NCBI RefSeq assembly: GCF_016892765.1
Contig: NZ_JAFEMD010000002.1
Coordinates: forward strand, 124,001-188,000
Length of the DNA stretch: 64,000 nt
Direction: 5' to 3'
Source: Microvirga arvi
GTDB lineage: Bacteria > Pseudomonadota > Alphaproteobacteria > Rhizobiales > Beijerinckiaceae
Position numbers and translations under genes: made by a program. The notes beneath the pieces were generated by a model, which did no database searches, was not told where the DNA came from, and worked only from the letters and a program-made list of their open reading frames with translations. Below are positions 9,165 through 18,124 of the stretch, in pieces. Within the stretch, counting starts at the first letter, position 1; each line of letters begins with the position of its first letter.

Positions 9165-9307
9165 CGTCTTCCTCCATTCATCCGGCGCGAAGCAGTTCAG
9201 CGCCGATGCAGGAGCAATCTGGCCCAAGGCGGGCATCGGAACCTGACGGGCCATGTCAGCGAAATATCAGATTGGGCGTGCTATGCTGGGGTCCTTTGGA
9301 AGGCTCT

Positions 9308-9886
9308 ATGACGCGTCGTCACCTTATCGCGCTGCTTCTGCTCCCCCTGGCGCTGGCCCCGGTCGAAGGCTCCTGGATGAGTGCTGCCCTTGCCAAGGAC
9401 GGCGACAGCGGGGGTGGCGGCGGAGACAGCAGCGGCCGCGGCGGCGGTGACGACAGCGGCCGCGACGGCGGCGGCAACAGCGGCCGTGGCGGCGGGGACG
9501 TCGGCGACCGCGGCGATGACCGGGGATCGAACCGGGGCGACGATGGCGGCGGCCGCGGCCGGGGTCGCGGAGGCGACGACGACGGCCAGGGACGGGGACG
9601 CGGCCGAGGCGGCGACGATGCCCGGGCCGCTGCGCATGCGGGCTGGGGCAGCACCTCCTCCGACAATGCCCGCGAGGCCGTCTCCCAGGGCTGGGCCTTG
9701 GCCCTGAGCACCGTCCTTCCGACTGTCTCGAAGGCGGTTCCGGGCCAGGTGCTGGAGGTCGACCTGCGTCAAGCCTGGGGCGGCGAGTGGCGGTACGAAT
9801 TCCTGGTCCTGACCCAGGATCGCCGCTACCAGGAGGTCGTGGTGGATGCCCGTCGGAACAAAGTCCTTCAGGTCAGGAGACGCTGA
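9308..9886 (+). CDS. secreted RGGDD-repeat protein with PepSY-like C-terminus
   Basis: 192 residues from ATG 9308 (GGAAGG upstream). A signal peptide (about 1-28, ending AALA) precedes about 90 residues of Gly/Asp/Arg repeats (GRGGGDDSG, GRGRGGDD). An ordered segment follows from about residue 118: a helical AREAVSQGWALAL, then the strand-rich VLEVDLRQAWGGEWRYEFLVL and VVVDARRNKVLQVRRR, which looks like a PepSY domain. Its stop codon overlaps the start of the response-regulator gene, so regulator, kinase and this protein form one operon. PepSY proteins beside PhoPQ-type systems often act as periplasmic modulators; here the domain is fused to a repeat region shared with the divergent protein at 8499. 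Confidence 0.75.
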   Translation: MTRRHLIALLLLPLALAPVEGSWMSAALAKDGDSGGGGGDSSGRGGGDDSGRDGGGNSGRGGGDVGDRGDDRGSNRGDDGGGRGRGRGGDDDGQGRGRGRGGDDARAAAHAGWGSTSSDNAREAVSQGWALALSTVLPTVSKAVPGQVLEVDLRQAWGGEWRYEFLVLTQDRRYQEVVVDARRNKVLQVRRR

Positions 9887-10548
9887 TGCGGGTCCTTCTC
9901 GTCGAGGATGAAGCGGCCATCGCCAGGGACATCGCCGGTGCCCTGGGCGAGACCGGCTATGTGGCGGACATCGCCAGGGATGGCGAGGACGGCTGGTTCC
10001 GTGCCTCGACCGAGGATTACGATGCCATCATCCTGGACCTGGGCCTGCCGAAGCTCGATGGCCTGTCGGTGGTGCGCCGGTTGCGGGAGGAGGCCAGCAC
10101 CGTTCCGATCCTCGTGCTCACGGCCCGCGGCTCCTGGCTGCAGCGCGTCGAAGGGATCGATGCCGGTGCCGACGATTATCTGACCAAACCCTTCGAGATG
10201 GAGGAGCTTCTCGCCCGCCTTGCCGCCCTGCTGCGTCGCGTCGGGCGTCACGTGACGCCCCTGATCGAGGTCGGCGCGCTCAGGATCGATACGCGGCGGC
10301 TGCGGGTGATGGTCAACGGCCGGGCGATCGAGCTGTCCCCGCTGGAATTCCGTCTGCTGCGCTACCTGGCGCACAATCGCGATCGCGTGGTCGCCCAAAG
10401 CGAGCTGGTCGAGCACGTCTACGGATCGGACGAGCCCGAAAGCAACACGATCGAGGCCCTGGTAGCGCGCCTGCGGCGCAAGATCGGATCGGAGACGATC
10501 GGAACCCGCCGCGGCCACGGCTACATCATGGAGACGCCCTCGTCATGA
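9886..10548 (+). CDS. OmpR/PhoP-family response regulator
   Basis: 220 residues. The receiver domain (1-115) has the acidic pair Glu7/Asp8, phosphoacceptor Asp51 (IILDLGLPK), the Thr of VLTARG and Lys of LTKPFEM. A winged-helix DNA-binding domain (about 125-218) contains ELSPLEFRLLRYLA and NTIEALVARLRRKIG. All receiver residues are intact. The start codon overlaps the stop of the PepSY-like gene, and the kinase start at 10545 overlaps this gene's end, so the three are translationally coupled. Closest overall resemblance is to PhoP/QseB-like regulators. Confidence 0.9.
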   Translation: MRVLLVEDEAAIARDIAGALGETGYVADIARDGEDGWFRASTEDYDAIILDLGLPKLDGLSVVRRLREEASTVPILVLTARGSWLQRVEGIDAGADDYLTKPFEMEELLARLAALLRRVGRHVTPLIEVGALRIDTRRLRVMVNGRAIELSPLEFRLLRYLAHNRDRVVAQSELVEHVYGSDEPESNTIEALVARLRRKIGSETIGTRRGHGYIMETPSS

Positions 10549-11972
10549 CCTGCAACTCGATCCGGCTGCGGCTGCTCATCGTGGCGATCACGTCCATCGT
10601 CGTGACGATCGCCGTCGCGGGCGCTTCCCTCGTCGTCTTCTTCGAGCGCCAGGTGCTCCGCTATGTGGAGCAGGACCTCAACATCCACTGGACCGAACTC
10701 GCCACCGCCTTCGGCACGGAGGGCGAGGCGGGCTTGAGCCAGCGGCTGACGGATCCGCGCTATCATCAGCCCTATGGCGGGGCCTATTGGCAGGTCACCG
10801 AGGGAGGGCGGCCGATCCTGCGGTCCCGCTCGCTCTGGGATCAGACCCTCCCCGCGGGCGAACCGCGCCAGGGTGCCGATCGGGACAAGGCCTTCGAGGT
10901 CGAGGGGCCCGACGGCTCCGAGCTCTACGTGATCGAGCGGGAGGTCACGATCGACGGCAAGCAGGGCTCCCGCACATTCGGCCTCGCGGTGGCCCTGGAT
11001 CACGCGCAGGTGGTGGAGCTGCGCCAGGCCTTCGGATGGGACGTGACCCGCGTCCTGCTCCCCATTGCGGCGGTGCTGGTTCTGTTTGCCTGGCTGCAGG
11101 TCTCGCTGGGCCTGCGTCCGTTGCGGGCCGTGGGGCGAGACCTGAATGCGGTTCAGACCGGCCAGATCCGGCGCATGACGCGCCGCTTTCCCAACGAGGT
11201 CGCGCCGCTGGTCGAGAACATCAACAAGCTGCTCGACCGGCAGGAGAACCTCGTCCGCAAGGCGCGGGACCGGGCCGGCGCCCTGGCTCACGGACTCAAA
11301 ACGCCCCTGACCATTCTCGGCGGCGAGGTGCGCCATCTCGAACAGACGGGCAGGCTCGACGCCGCGGAGCGTATGCAGGAGCAGCTGGAGATCATCCGCA
11401 CCCATGTGGAGCGCGAGGTCGCGCGCGCCCGCACCAGCGGCGCATCGGTGGCATGCGGCGCCTATACGCAGGTCGACGAGACCGTCGCGCGCCTTCTGCG
11501 GCTGATGCAGCATCTGCCCAGGGGCGAGCAGCTTGTCTGGCAGACCGGCATTCCGACCGAGTTGGCCGTGGACATGGATCCTCATGACTTTGGAGAGGTC
11601 ATGGGCAATCTTCTCGACAACGCGAGAAAATGGGCCGACACCCGGGTCGATGTTCGCACGGAGCGCACGGGGGAGAACGCCCGTATCGTCGTCGAGGACG
11701 ATGGCCCGGGCTTCTCGGGCACGGATGGCGCACGCCCTGAACGGGGAATGACAGGACGATCCGATGCGACCTCGAGCGGATTGGGTCTCGGCATCGTGGA
11801 GGACATCCTGGCCGAGTACGGAACCAGCCTGGACATCGATGGCGATGGCCGCTTCCGCATCTCATTCGAGATTCCCCTGTGCCCGGAGAAACCCATCGTT
11901 GCCTCCCAGGAGGCCCGATCCCACGAAGGACAGGCCTCGGGCGCCTGGCCGGGCGAGATCACGAGAGCCTGA
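10545..11972 (+). CDS. PhoQ-like sensor histidine kinase
   Basis: 475 residues with spans at about 11-33 and 168-190 enclosing a periplasmic sensor of about 135 residues (rich in acidic and aromatic residues), then a HAMP-like linker. The phosphoacceptor is His249 in LAHGLKTPLTIL, the H-box variant typical of PhoQ-type kinases. The ATPase core shows GNLLDNARKWA (N box), DDGPGF (G1) and GLGLGIV (G2). All catalytic motifs are present. It overlaps the response-regulator gene by 4 bases (ATGA). By analogy to PhoQ it may sense divalent cations or envelope state; the signal is not proven here. The C-terminus has about 20 extra polar residues. Confidence 0.9.
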   Translation: MTCNSIRLRLLIVAITSIVVTIAVAGASLVVFFERQVLRYVEQDLNIHWTELATAFGTEGEAGLSQRLTDPRYHQPYGGAYWQVTEGGRPILRSRSLWDQTLPAGEPRQGADRDKAFEVEGPDGSELYVIEREVTIDGKQGSRTFGLAVALDHAQVVELRQAFGWDVTRVLLPIAAVLVLFAWLQVSLGLRPLRAVGRDLNAVQTGQIRRMTRRFPNEVAPLVENINKLLDRQENLVRKARDRAGALAHGLKTPLTILGGEVRHLEQTGRLDAAERMQEQLEIIRTHVEREVARARTSGASVACGAYTQVDETVARLLRLMQHLPRGEQLVWQTGIPTELAVDMDPHDFGEVMGNLLDNARKWADTRVDVRTERTGENARIVVEDDGPGFSGTDGARPERGMTGRSDATSSGLGLGIVEDILAEYGTSLDIDGDGRFRISFEIPLCPEKPIVASQEARSHEGQASGAWPGEITRA

Positions 11973-12253
11973 GCCTTTCGGCCACGGGCTCCGGGTGCGT
12001 GAGGCTTCGCACGGTCCTGAACGGCTGGTGGCCTCCAAGGTCAGGCGCATGCTTGATGGGGATCAGTTCTAATTGCCGCCGGTTCATGGGCGAATGTCCG
12101 GAATGGCACGGTTCGGCTTGGCCCGGGCAAAGACCTGCAGGTGACAGCGGCACTGACAGAGCGCCCGACAATGACCGGCAATTCCGGAGACCATCCGGAA
12201 CCGATCGCATCCGGCCTGATTGGCCTTTATCAACTCAAGCTTCAGGGACGCCC

Positions 12254-12502
12254 ATGCCGCGCTACTTCTTCAACGTGCATATCGGTGAGGCCGCGCTTGT
12301 CGATCCCGAGGGGCAGGATCTGCGCGATGCGGATCAGGCCTGGGAGGTGGCGAAGGTGATGGCTCGGAACCTCATGAACACCGAGTTCGAGCAGCCCGTC
12401 AACTGGGCCTCGTCCCATATCGAGGTGAAGGACGATCTCGGTGAGATCGTCCTGGAGTTCCCCTTCCTCGAGGCCATTCCGCTCGACCGGCAGTCCCATT
12501 GA
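12254..12502 (+). CDS. DUF6894 family small protein
   Basis: 82 residues starting MPRYFFNVHIGEAALVDPEG, the typical DUF6894 opening, followed by LRDADQAWEVAKVMARNLM and a C-terminal beta strand (IEVKDDLGEIVLEFPF). DUF6894 proteins are small, cytoplasmic, often multi-copy in Hyphomicrobiales and of unknown function. The start follows CAGGGACGCCC. A decayed partial copy of this gene and its leader lies at 4352. The gene stands alone about 280 bases after the kinase gene. Confidence 0.8.
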   Translation: MPRYFFNVHIGEAALVDPEGQDLRDADQAWEVAKVMARNLMNTEFEQPVNWASSHIEVKDDLGEIVLEFPFLEAIPLDRQSH

Positions 12503-12627
12503 GGCGTCCGGCGGACATGCGGAAGATGCATCTGGCGACAAGCCCGAGAGCCAGGGCTGCGGAACGATGAGCATTGCTGTGGCATTGCCTGATACTTTCA
12601 TCAGCATGCGCAGGGATGACGACAACC

Positions 12628-13005
12628 ATGTTCGATAGTCTGCCGGCGGCGTTGCTCGCGCTCTTTCTGGCTGTATGTGTCCTCTGGCTCATGTGGCGGG
12701 TGTTCCGTCGTCTTCTAACACCCCGCAGGCGGCGGCTGGAGCCTTCCCTTGCCGACGAAGCCGGCAATACCCGTATCGAGCCGCCTGTTCCCCAGACGGC
12801 AGCAGCCGCGGTGTCGACCATTCCGGATGCGGCTGACGTCCTTGCTCTCAAAGCTTCCATCGACAATCTGGCGCGGCAGGTCGCTGCCTTGGAGAAACGT
12901 CTCGCGGCCGGTCAAACAAGCCTCCCACCCCAGCCTTTGCCGAGCGACAGGACCGTCGCGCAGAGCCCCGTGATACCGTCCGTGTCGCCAGACCATCGGA
13001 TCTGA
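12628..13005 (+). CDS. membrane-anchored hypothetical protein with coiled coil
   Basis: About 125 residues. One N-terminal membrane span (PAALLALFLAVCVLWLMWRVF) is followed by a basic stop-transfer stretch (RRLLTPRRRR). A polar linker leads to a short predicted coiled coil (ALKASIDNLARQVAALEKRL) and a Pro-rich tail, so the bulk should face the cytoplasm. No family is recognised. The start could also be ATG 12616 (four residues longer); AGGG at 12612 fits 12628 slightly better. Confidence 0.55.
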   Translation: MFDSLPAALLALFLAVCVLWLMWRVFRRLLTPRRRRLEPSLADEAGNTRIEPPVPQTAAAAVSTIPDAADVLALKASIDNLARQVAALEKRLAAGQTSLPPQPLPSDRTVAQSPVIPSVSPDHRI

Positions 13006-13070
13006 CCGGAACTGCCGGGACGCTGCCAGCACCCGGACGGTGAAGCCATGCCTGGATGGAGATGACACCC

Positions 13071-13178
13071 ATGTCCGTGACCCGTGCGCCCACAGGTGCG
13101 ATGCGCATAGCAGTATTGCACCTGCTAAAGAGCCGGAGCACCGTCATGACCTTACACAGGACCCAGCTTGTGCCATAA
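13071..13178 (+). CDS. possible 35-residue small ORF upstream of the Bcr/CflA pump
   Basis: A 35-codon frame starts at ATG 13071 after GGAGATGACACCC and ends in TAA at 13178, 56 bases before the efflux gene. The product is basic and of mixed composition. It could be a leader peptide or chance. Only the ribosome site supports it. Confidence 0.25.
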   Translation: MSVTRAPTGAMRIAVLHLLKSRSTVMTLHRTQLVP

Positions 13179-13233
13179 GGACCGCTCGTCTGCCAGGCTA
13201 TCTGCGGGCACCGCCGGAAACGATCTTGAACGC

Positions 13234-14454
13234 ATGAACGATATCACCGCCGCACCGGCGCAGCCCACCGTGAAGCCTGGTTTCATTGCGCTGCTCATCG
13301 CGGTCTCCGCCGTGAGCCCGCTGGGCATCAATATGTACCTGCCGTCGATGCCTGGAATGGCGCGGGCGCTTGGCGTCAATTTCACCACCATTCAGCTGAC
13401 CCTGTCGCTCTATCTCGGCGCGATGGCCCTGGGACAGCTCATTATCGGCCCCCTGTCCGACAGATTCGGACGCAGGCCCGTGTTGTTGATCGGTCTTCTG
13501 ACGTTTGTGGCGGGCTCCGTCATCTGCCTGTCGGCCCAGAGCATCGGCGTCCTGATTTTCGGTCGCATCGTGCAGGCCATAGGAGGCTGCGCGGGGATCA
13601 CCCTGAGCCGCGCCATCGTGCGCGATCTCTACGGGCGCAACCAGGTGGCCAGCATGATCGCCTATGTCACCATGGGCATGGCCGTCGCTCCCATGGTTGC
13701 GCCAACCATCGGCGGCGTGCTCGAGACGTTTTTCGGATGGCGGGCCTCGTTCGCGTTTCTGATCGGATTCGGCGGGCTTGCCCTCCTGTTTGCGTATTGG
13801 CGGCTTCGCGAGACAAACCACAATCGCGCCTCGGGTGAAGCTGCCCGCGAACTCCTGCAGGGCTACGGGAGCCTCTTTCGGTCCCGCCAATTCTGGGGCT
13901 ACACGCTTGTGACCAGCTTCGTGTCGGCCATGTTCTTCGCTTTTTTGGCGGGCGCGCCGTATGTGATGATTGAGCTTCTGGGGCGCAGCCCGGCTGAGTA
14001 CGGGTTCTATTTTGCCATGGTGCCGTGCGGCTACATGCTGGGCAACTTCGTCACGGGCCGCATCGCAGGCACGATGGGCCCCAACCGGATGATCCTGGCG
14101 GGCACGCTCCTGTCTCTGGCTGCGATTGCAGCAATGGCGATTGCAGTCGCTTCAGGCCTCCTGCACCCGGTGGCTCTGTTTGGACCAATGCTTTTCATCG
14201 GCGTGGCGAACGGGTTGGTCCTCCCGAGCGGCATTGCAGGTGCTGTAAGCGTGAGGCCGGATCTCGCAGGAGCCGCATCCGGCCTGTCGGGAAGCTTCCA
14301 GATTGGATTTGGCGCGCTTGTCGCTCCCGTCGTTGGCGCAGCACTCAGTTCAACGGTCTGGCCGCTGATCACCATCATGACGATCTGCTCTTTGCTGGCG
14401 ATTGCCTCGTTGGCTCTGGTTGCAGGCCCGCGCAGGCCTGCGACAGGCAACTAA
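13234..14454 (+). CDS. Bcr/CflA-family MFS drug efflux transporter
   Basis: 406 residues with 12 predicted spans. The start region (FIALLIAVSAVSPLGINMYL), the PSMPGMA segment after span 1 and the motif-A loop GPLSDRFGRRPVLLIG place it in the Bcr/CflA group of 12-span proton antiporters, which export bicyclomycin, chloramphenicol or related compounds in other bacteria. ATG 13234 places a 15-residue polar tail before span 1. It is separated from the following GGDEF-EAL gene by about 350 bases that hold a palindromic repeat, so it is probably monocistronic. Confidence 0.9.
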   Translation: MNDITAAPAQPTVKPGFIALLIAVSAVSPLGINMYLPSMPGMARALGVNFTTIQLTLSLYLGAMALGQLIIGPLSDRFGRRPVLLIGLLTFVAGSVICLSAQSIGVLIFGRIVQAIGGCAGITLSRAIVRDLYGRNQVASMIAYVTMGMAVAPMVAPTIGGVLETFFGWRASFAFLIGFGGLALLFAYWRLRETNHNRASGEAARELLQGYGSLFRSRQFWGYTLVTSFVSAMFFAFLAGAPYVMIELLGRSPAEYGFYFAMVPCGYMLGNFVTGRIAGTMGPNRMILAGTLLSLAAIAAMAIAVASGLLHPVALFGPMLFIGVANGLVLPSGIAGAVSVRPDLAGAASGLSGSFQIGFGALVAPVVGAALSSTVWPLITIMTICSLLAIASLALVAGPRRPATGN

Positions 14455-14680
14455 AGCATCGTGCGGAACCGAAGGTCCGCGTCAGCGGCCTCAGCCGGGC
14501 CGCCCGCCGGACACATTGCACGGCGAGCCGCGCCTTGCTTCTCGAGCGTTGGCATCTGCTTCTCTTTGCACCGGCGCCAAACCCACTCCGCGGCTGTGCC
14601 TTTTCCCAGATCCCGGCGAGGAAGTTAACGGAATAACCACGTTTACCGGCGAATGCTGGCGCAGATCGTCGCGTAGGGGC
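14455..14680. other. gene-free stretch before repeat copy B
   Basis: About 225 bases between the efflux pump and the repeat, 356 bases counting to the next likely start codon. It opens with AAAGCATCGTGCGGAACC, which resembles one end of the double-hairpin repeat and may be a remnant. No gene is supported. Confidence 0.4.
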
Positions 14681-14799
14681 TAGAGCATCGTGTGGAAAAG
14701 TGGATCCGGTTTTCCGCGCCAACGATGCTCTCATTCAAAGAGGAAGCATCGGATCAATCCCAAAAGTGCAAGTCCACTTTTGGGTCCGATGCTTTAGAG
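14681..14799. repeat. double-hairpin intergenic repeat, copy B
   Basis: Begins CTAGAGCATCGTG (from 14680) and ends TCCGATGCTTTAGAG. Half one pairs AGCATCGT with ACGATGCT around GGAAAAG/TTTTCC. Half two pairs AGCATCGGA with TCCGATGCT around CAAAAGTG/CACTTTTG. It sits directly before the GGDEF-EAL gene, so a start codon at 14700 would translate through it. Confidence 0.85.
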
Positions 14800-14810
14800 C
14801 GTCACCCGTT

Positions 14811-17102
14811 GTGCCAGACACCGTGCTCATCTCCCTCGGCCTCCTGACCGCTCTTGCCGCCCTCATCGGGGCCGGCGTCCTCGTCGTGCGCGGGCACACG
14901 GACGACTTCGCCAGGGCAGAGGGCGATCTGGCGAACCTCGCCCTTGCGCTGCAGGAACGGACGGACGGCCTCTTCAAGTCCATCGAAGGCGTTCTGCACG
15001 ACGTGGTCGGGCGCATTCCGCAGGCCTGCCTCAGGGCCGGCGAGTTCGACGGGTTCGCAGCCTCGCAGGCGACGAAGGCCGTTCTGGTCGGAGCGTCCTG
15101 CTCCCTGCCTGCGATCATCCGCATCGATCTCGTCAATGCCCGCGGGCGGCTCGTCGGCACGTCGAACCCGCGCGCCATCGATGGCCCCATCTATCTCACC
15201 GGCACGTCCGCCTACCAGGCTCTCTCCGCCGATCCGTCGCTCGCCCTGTATCTGAGCGAGCCGATGAGGATCCGGGCGACCGGCAGGCGCGTTCTCTCGC
15301 TGGCCCAGAGCATCAAGGACACCGAAGGCAACTTCCTCGGCCTCATCGTCTCCACCATCGATCTCGCTCATTTCGAGACGCTCTACAAGGACCACCTCAA
15401 GGCGCGCTCCCTGGCGATCACGCTCTACCGGCGCGACGGCATCATCCTCGCGCATGGTCCGAACCCGGAGAGGGTCCTCGGACGGCGGATCTGGAAGCCC
15501 GACACGCCCCTGCAGCGCATGATCGCCAAGAACAGCCCGACGCTCATCCGCGACGTCAGCTGGATCGACAGGCAGGAGCGGCTGGTCGCCCTTCATCCCC
15601 TCGCCGGCTATCCGGGCGGCATCGCCGTCAGCAGGACCATCGCGGAGCTCATGGCCGGACGGCGCTTTGAGGCGCGCCTGATCGGGTTCATCGCCTATCT
15701 CATGGATGTCGTCATCGATACGGCGAGCCTGCTCGGTCTGAAGCATGTGCGGACCGGAATCCTGAGGGCCGCCAGCGAGAGCTATCTCTCGCGCCATGAC
15801 ATCCTGACCAGGCTTCCCAACCGAATGCTCTTCCTGGAGGAGCTGAAGCGCACGTTCGTCGTCTCGCAGAGATCCGGCAGGGACTTCGCCCTGCACCTTC
15901 TCGACCTCAACCGGTTCAAGGACATCAATGACGGCTACGGACATGCGGCAGGGGACGAGCTCATCCAGACGGTCGCCCGGCGCCTGCGCGAGCGCCTCAG
16001 GAAGAGCGATCTGCTCGCCCGCATCGGCGGCGACGAATTCGCGATCATCCAGAGGCCGATCCGAGGCCGCCAGCAGGTCCGGGACCTCGTCACGGCCGTC
16101 CAGGACGCCATGAAGATTCCCTGCACCGCCGGCGGCACGGAGATCGATGTCGGGCTTTCCATCGGGGCTGCCCTGGCGTCCTCCGACGGCAAGACACCGA
16201 CGGAGCTCATGAGAGCGGCCGATGTTGCCCTCCATGCGGCAAAGTCCGATCCCGGCGGCTATCGGCTCTATGACGTGAACATCAAGGATACGCGGGCGGA
16301 GCGTCGCGCCCTTGAGGGAGCCTTGAAGAGCGCCCTCGACAACACCGAGTTCGAGCTGTTCTACCAACCGATCCTCGATCTGGGGACGAACCAGATGTGG
16401 GGCTGCGAGGCGCTGGTGCGATGGAAGCACCCGACGAAGGGGATGGTCCCGCCCCTGCAATTCATCCCGGCCGCCGAGGAGTCGGGGCTCATCGCCTCGA
16501 TCGGCGACTGGATCCTCGAGGAAGCCTGCGCCACGGCCATGTCCTGGGAACGGCCCCTGAAGGTCGCGGTCAATCTCTCCCCGGTGCAGTTCCAGCGCCG
16601 GGACGTCTTCGCCAGCGTCAAGAAGGCCCTGGACGCGTCCGGCCTGCCGGCCCGCCGCCTAGTGCTGGAGATCACCGAGTCGGTCAAGCTGACCGAGGAA
16701 GCCACCGCAACGCTCAAGCGGCTTAAAGGTCTCGGAGCCTCCATCGCGCTCGATGACTTCGGCACCGGCTATGCATCGATGAGCTATCTCAGAAGCTTTC
16801 CCTTCGACAAGATCAAGATCGACCAGTCGTTCGTGCGCGGCATGATGGAATCGTCGGACAGCCGCGCGATCATCAAGGCGACGATCGGTCTTGCGAACGA
16901 TCTGAAGATGAGCACGACGGCCGAAGGGGTCGAAACGGAGGAGCAGCTCAAGGCCCTGCGCCTGGCCGGCGCCTCCCAGGCCCAAGGCTACCTGATCGCC
17001 AAGCCGATGGACCGCGAGGCCATCGCAGCCTTCATCGGGGATGGCCAAAGGGCTCAGCAGACACCGCAGGACGAGTCCGTTCCCGCACGGGCTGTTGCCT
17101 GA
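14811..17102 (+). CDS. membrane-anchored GGDEF-EAL cyclic-di-GMP protein
   Basis: About 763 residues from GTG 14811 (GTG 14823 is also possible); a longer frame from 14700 would run through a palindromic repeat. A first membrane span (LISLGLLTALAALIGAGVLVV) is followed by an extracytoplasmic Cache-like sensor of about 260 residues and a weaker second hydrophobic segment (LIGFIAYLMDVV). The diguanylate cyclase domain carries an intact GGDEF (406-410) and an inhibitory I-site RKSD five residues before it. The EAL domain shows EALVRW (Glu533), NLSPVQF, LEITES, DDFGTGYASM and TAEGVETEEQL, all conserved. Both domains look active, so it could make or degrade c-di-GMP. The sensed ligand is unknown. 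Confidence 0.9.
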   Translation: MPDTVLISLGLLTALAALIGAGVLVVRGHTDDFARAEGDLANLALALQERTDGLFKSIEGVLHDVVGRIPQACLRAGEFDGFAASQATKAVLVGASCSLPAIIRIDLVNARGRLVGTSNPRAIDGPIYLTGTSAYQALSADPSLALYLSEPMRIRATGRRVLSLAQSIKDTEGNFLGLIVSTIDLAHFETLYKDHLKARSLAITLYRRDGIILAHGPNPERVLGRRIWKPDTPLQRMIAKNSPTLIRDVSWIDRQERLVALHPLAGYPGGIAVSRTIAELMAGRRFEARLIGFIAYLMDVVIDTASLLGLKHVRTGILRAASESYLSRHDILTRLPNRMLFLEELKRTFVVSQRSGRDFALHLLDLNRFKDINDGYGHAAGDELIQTVARRLRERLRKSDLLARIGGDEFAIIQRPIRGRQQVRDLVTAVQDAMKIPCTAGGTEIDVGLSIGAALASSDGKTPTELMRAADVALHAAKSDPGGYRLYDVNIKDTRAERRALEGALKSALDNTEFELFYQPILDLGTNQMWGCEALVRWKHPTKGMVPPLQFIPAAEESGLIASIGDWILEEACATAMSWERPLKVAVNLSPVQFQRRDVFASVKKALDASGLPARRLVLEITESVKLTEEATATLKRLKGLGASIALDDFGTGYASMSYLRSFPFDKIKIDQSFVRGMMESSDSRAIIKATIGLANDLKMSTTAEGVETEEQLKALRLAGASQAQGYLIAKPMDREAIAAFIGDGQRAQQTPQDESVPARAVA

Positions 17103-17379
17103 ACGTAGGGATAATCACCGCAGCGACGCCATCCCCCGCGGGCGAGGTATCGTGATGCCCCCTGCCCCAAGTCCATGTCTGCGGCTTAAGCGCTGTCCTT
17201 TCAGCTTCCGTTCAGGCGTTTGAGCTCCTCGTTCAGGTCCCCGGTCACGGGAGCGATCAACCTCGGCCTTGCTCCTAACGCATTAACGTAGGACAATCCG
17301 GAGATCGTCGGCATCCGAGCCTTTGGCGCTGGCGACTGAGAGACCAGTGCTCCCGCCTTAAGAGCCAGGGGAGGCTGTC

Positions 17380-18120
17380 TTGGAGGGTATTCACCACCAC
17401 ACGGCCGCGCTGATCCGCAAGCTGGAGAGCATTGCCCCGCTTGCGCCGGAGGAGAAGGCCGCCCTGCTGCGCCTGCCTCTGCGGCTGAAATCCGTTCCAG
17501 CCCATCAGGATATCGTCAGCGAAGGCGACAGGCCTTGCGAGAGCTGCCTCGTCGTCAATGGCCTGGCCTGCCGCTACATCCTCACCGAAGAAGGCAAGCG
17601 GCAGATCCTGTCCTTCCACATCAGCGGCGACATTCCCGACCTGCAAAGCCTGCACCTGACGACGATGGATCACAGCCTGGGAACGCTGGTCCCGTGCCAG
17701 CTTGCCTTCATCCGGCACGAAGACCTGCACGCCCTGATGCGCAGCCACCCCCGTCTCGGCGAGCTGTTCTGGCGCGACACGCTGATCGACGCGGCGGTGT
17801 TCCGCCAGTGGATCGTGGGGCTCGGGCGGCGCGAGGCGCATAGTCGCATCGCCCACCTCCTGTGCGAATTGCTGGTGCGGCTGAGGGCTGTCGAGCTGGT
17901 GGAGGATCATGCCTTCACGCTGCCGATCACCCAGGGCGAGCTGGCCGATGCGCTCGGGATCTCGGCGGTCCATGCCAATCGCGTGCTGCAGGACCTTCGG
18001 GCCGAGAACCTGATCACCTGGCGCGGGGACACGCTGAAGGTGCTGGACTGGCAGGGGTTGCAGAGGGCCGGCGAATTCGATCCGACCTACCTTCACCTGG
18101 TGAAGAAGGAAGCCCTCTGA
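17380..18120 (+). CDS. Crp/Fnr-family transcriptional regulator
   Basis: 246 residues. An N-terminal cyclic-nucleotide-binding-like beta barrel (about 30-140; VPAHQDIVSEGDRPCESCLVVNG) lacks the FNR iron-sulfur cysteine cluster. A dimerisation helix follows, then a C-terminal helix-turn-helix (TQGELADALGISAVHANRVLQDL). The start is TTG 17380, 6 bases after AGGGGAGG, a very strong ribosome site. This type is numerous in Methylobacteriaceae and often acts in stress or oxygen responses; the effector is unknown. A relic of a second copy's C-terminus follows immediately. Confidence 0.85.
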   Translation: MEGIHHHTAALIRKLESIAPLAPEEKAALLRLPLRLKSVPAHQDIVSEGDRPCESCLVVNGLACRYILTEEGKRQILSFHISGDIPDLQSLHLTTMDHSLGTLVPCQLAFIRHEDLHALMRSHPRLGELFWRDTLIDAAVFRQWIVGLGRREAHSRIAHLLCELLVRLRAVELVEDHAFTLPITQGELADALGISAVHANRVLQDLRAENLITWRGDTLKVLDWQGLQRAGEFDPTYLHLVKKEAL

Positions 18121-18124
18121 GCAG

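Noticed and set aside
9237-9270. GGAAC-N17-CGAA before the RGGDD/PepSY gene
   Set aside because: The -10 element mismatches CGTT by two bases; not reported as a promoter.
8364-9311. Plus-strand Ala/Thr-rich frame opposite the RGGDD gene, and similar low-complexity frames at 9281-9772
   Set aside because: Antisense readings of Gly/Asp/Arg repeat codons; they have no signal or ribosome site.
12584-12628. GGAAC-N17-CATT before the hypothetical gene at 12628
   Set aside because: It lacks the CGTT -10 element, so it is a weak match to the stress promoter.
14802-16460. Minus-strand open frame of 552 codons
   Set aside because: Antisense to the GGDEF-EAL gene, whose motifs are intact.
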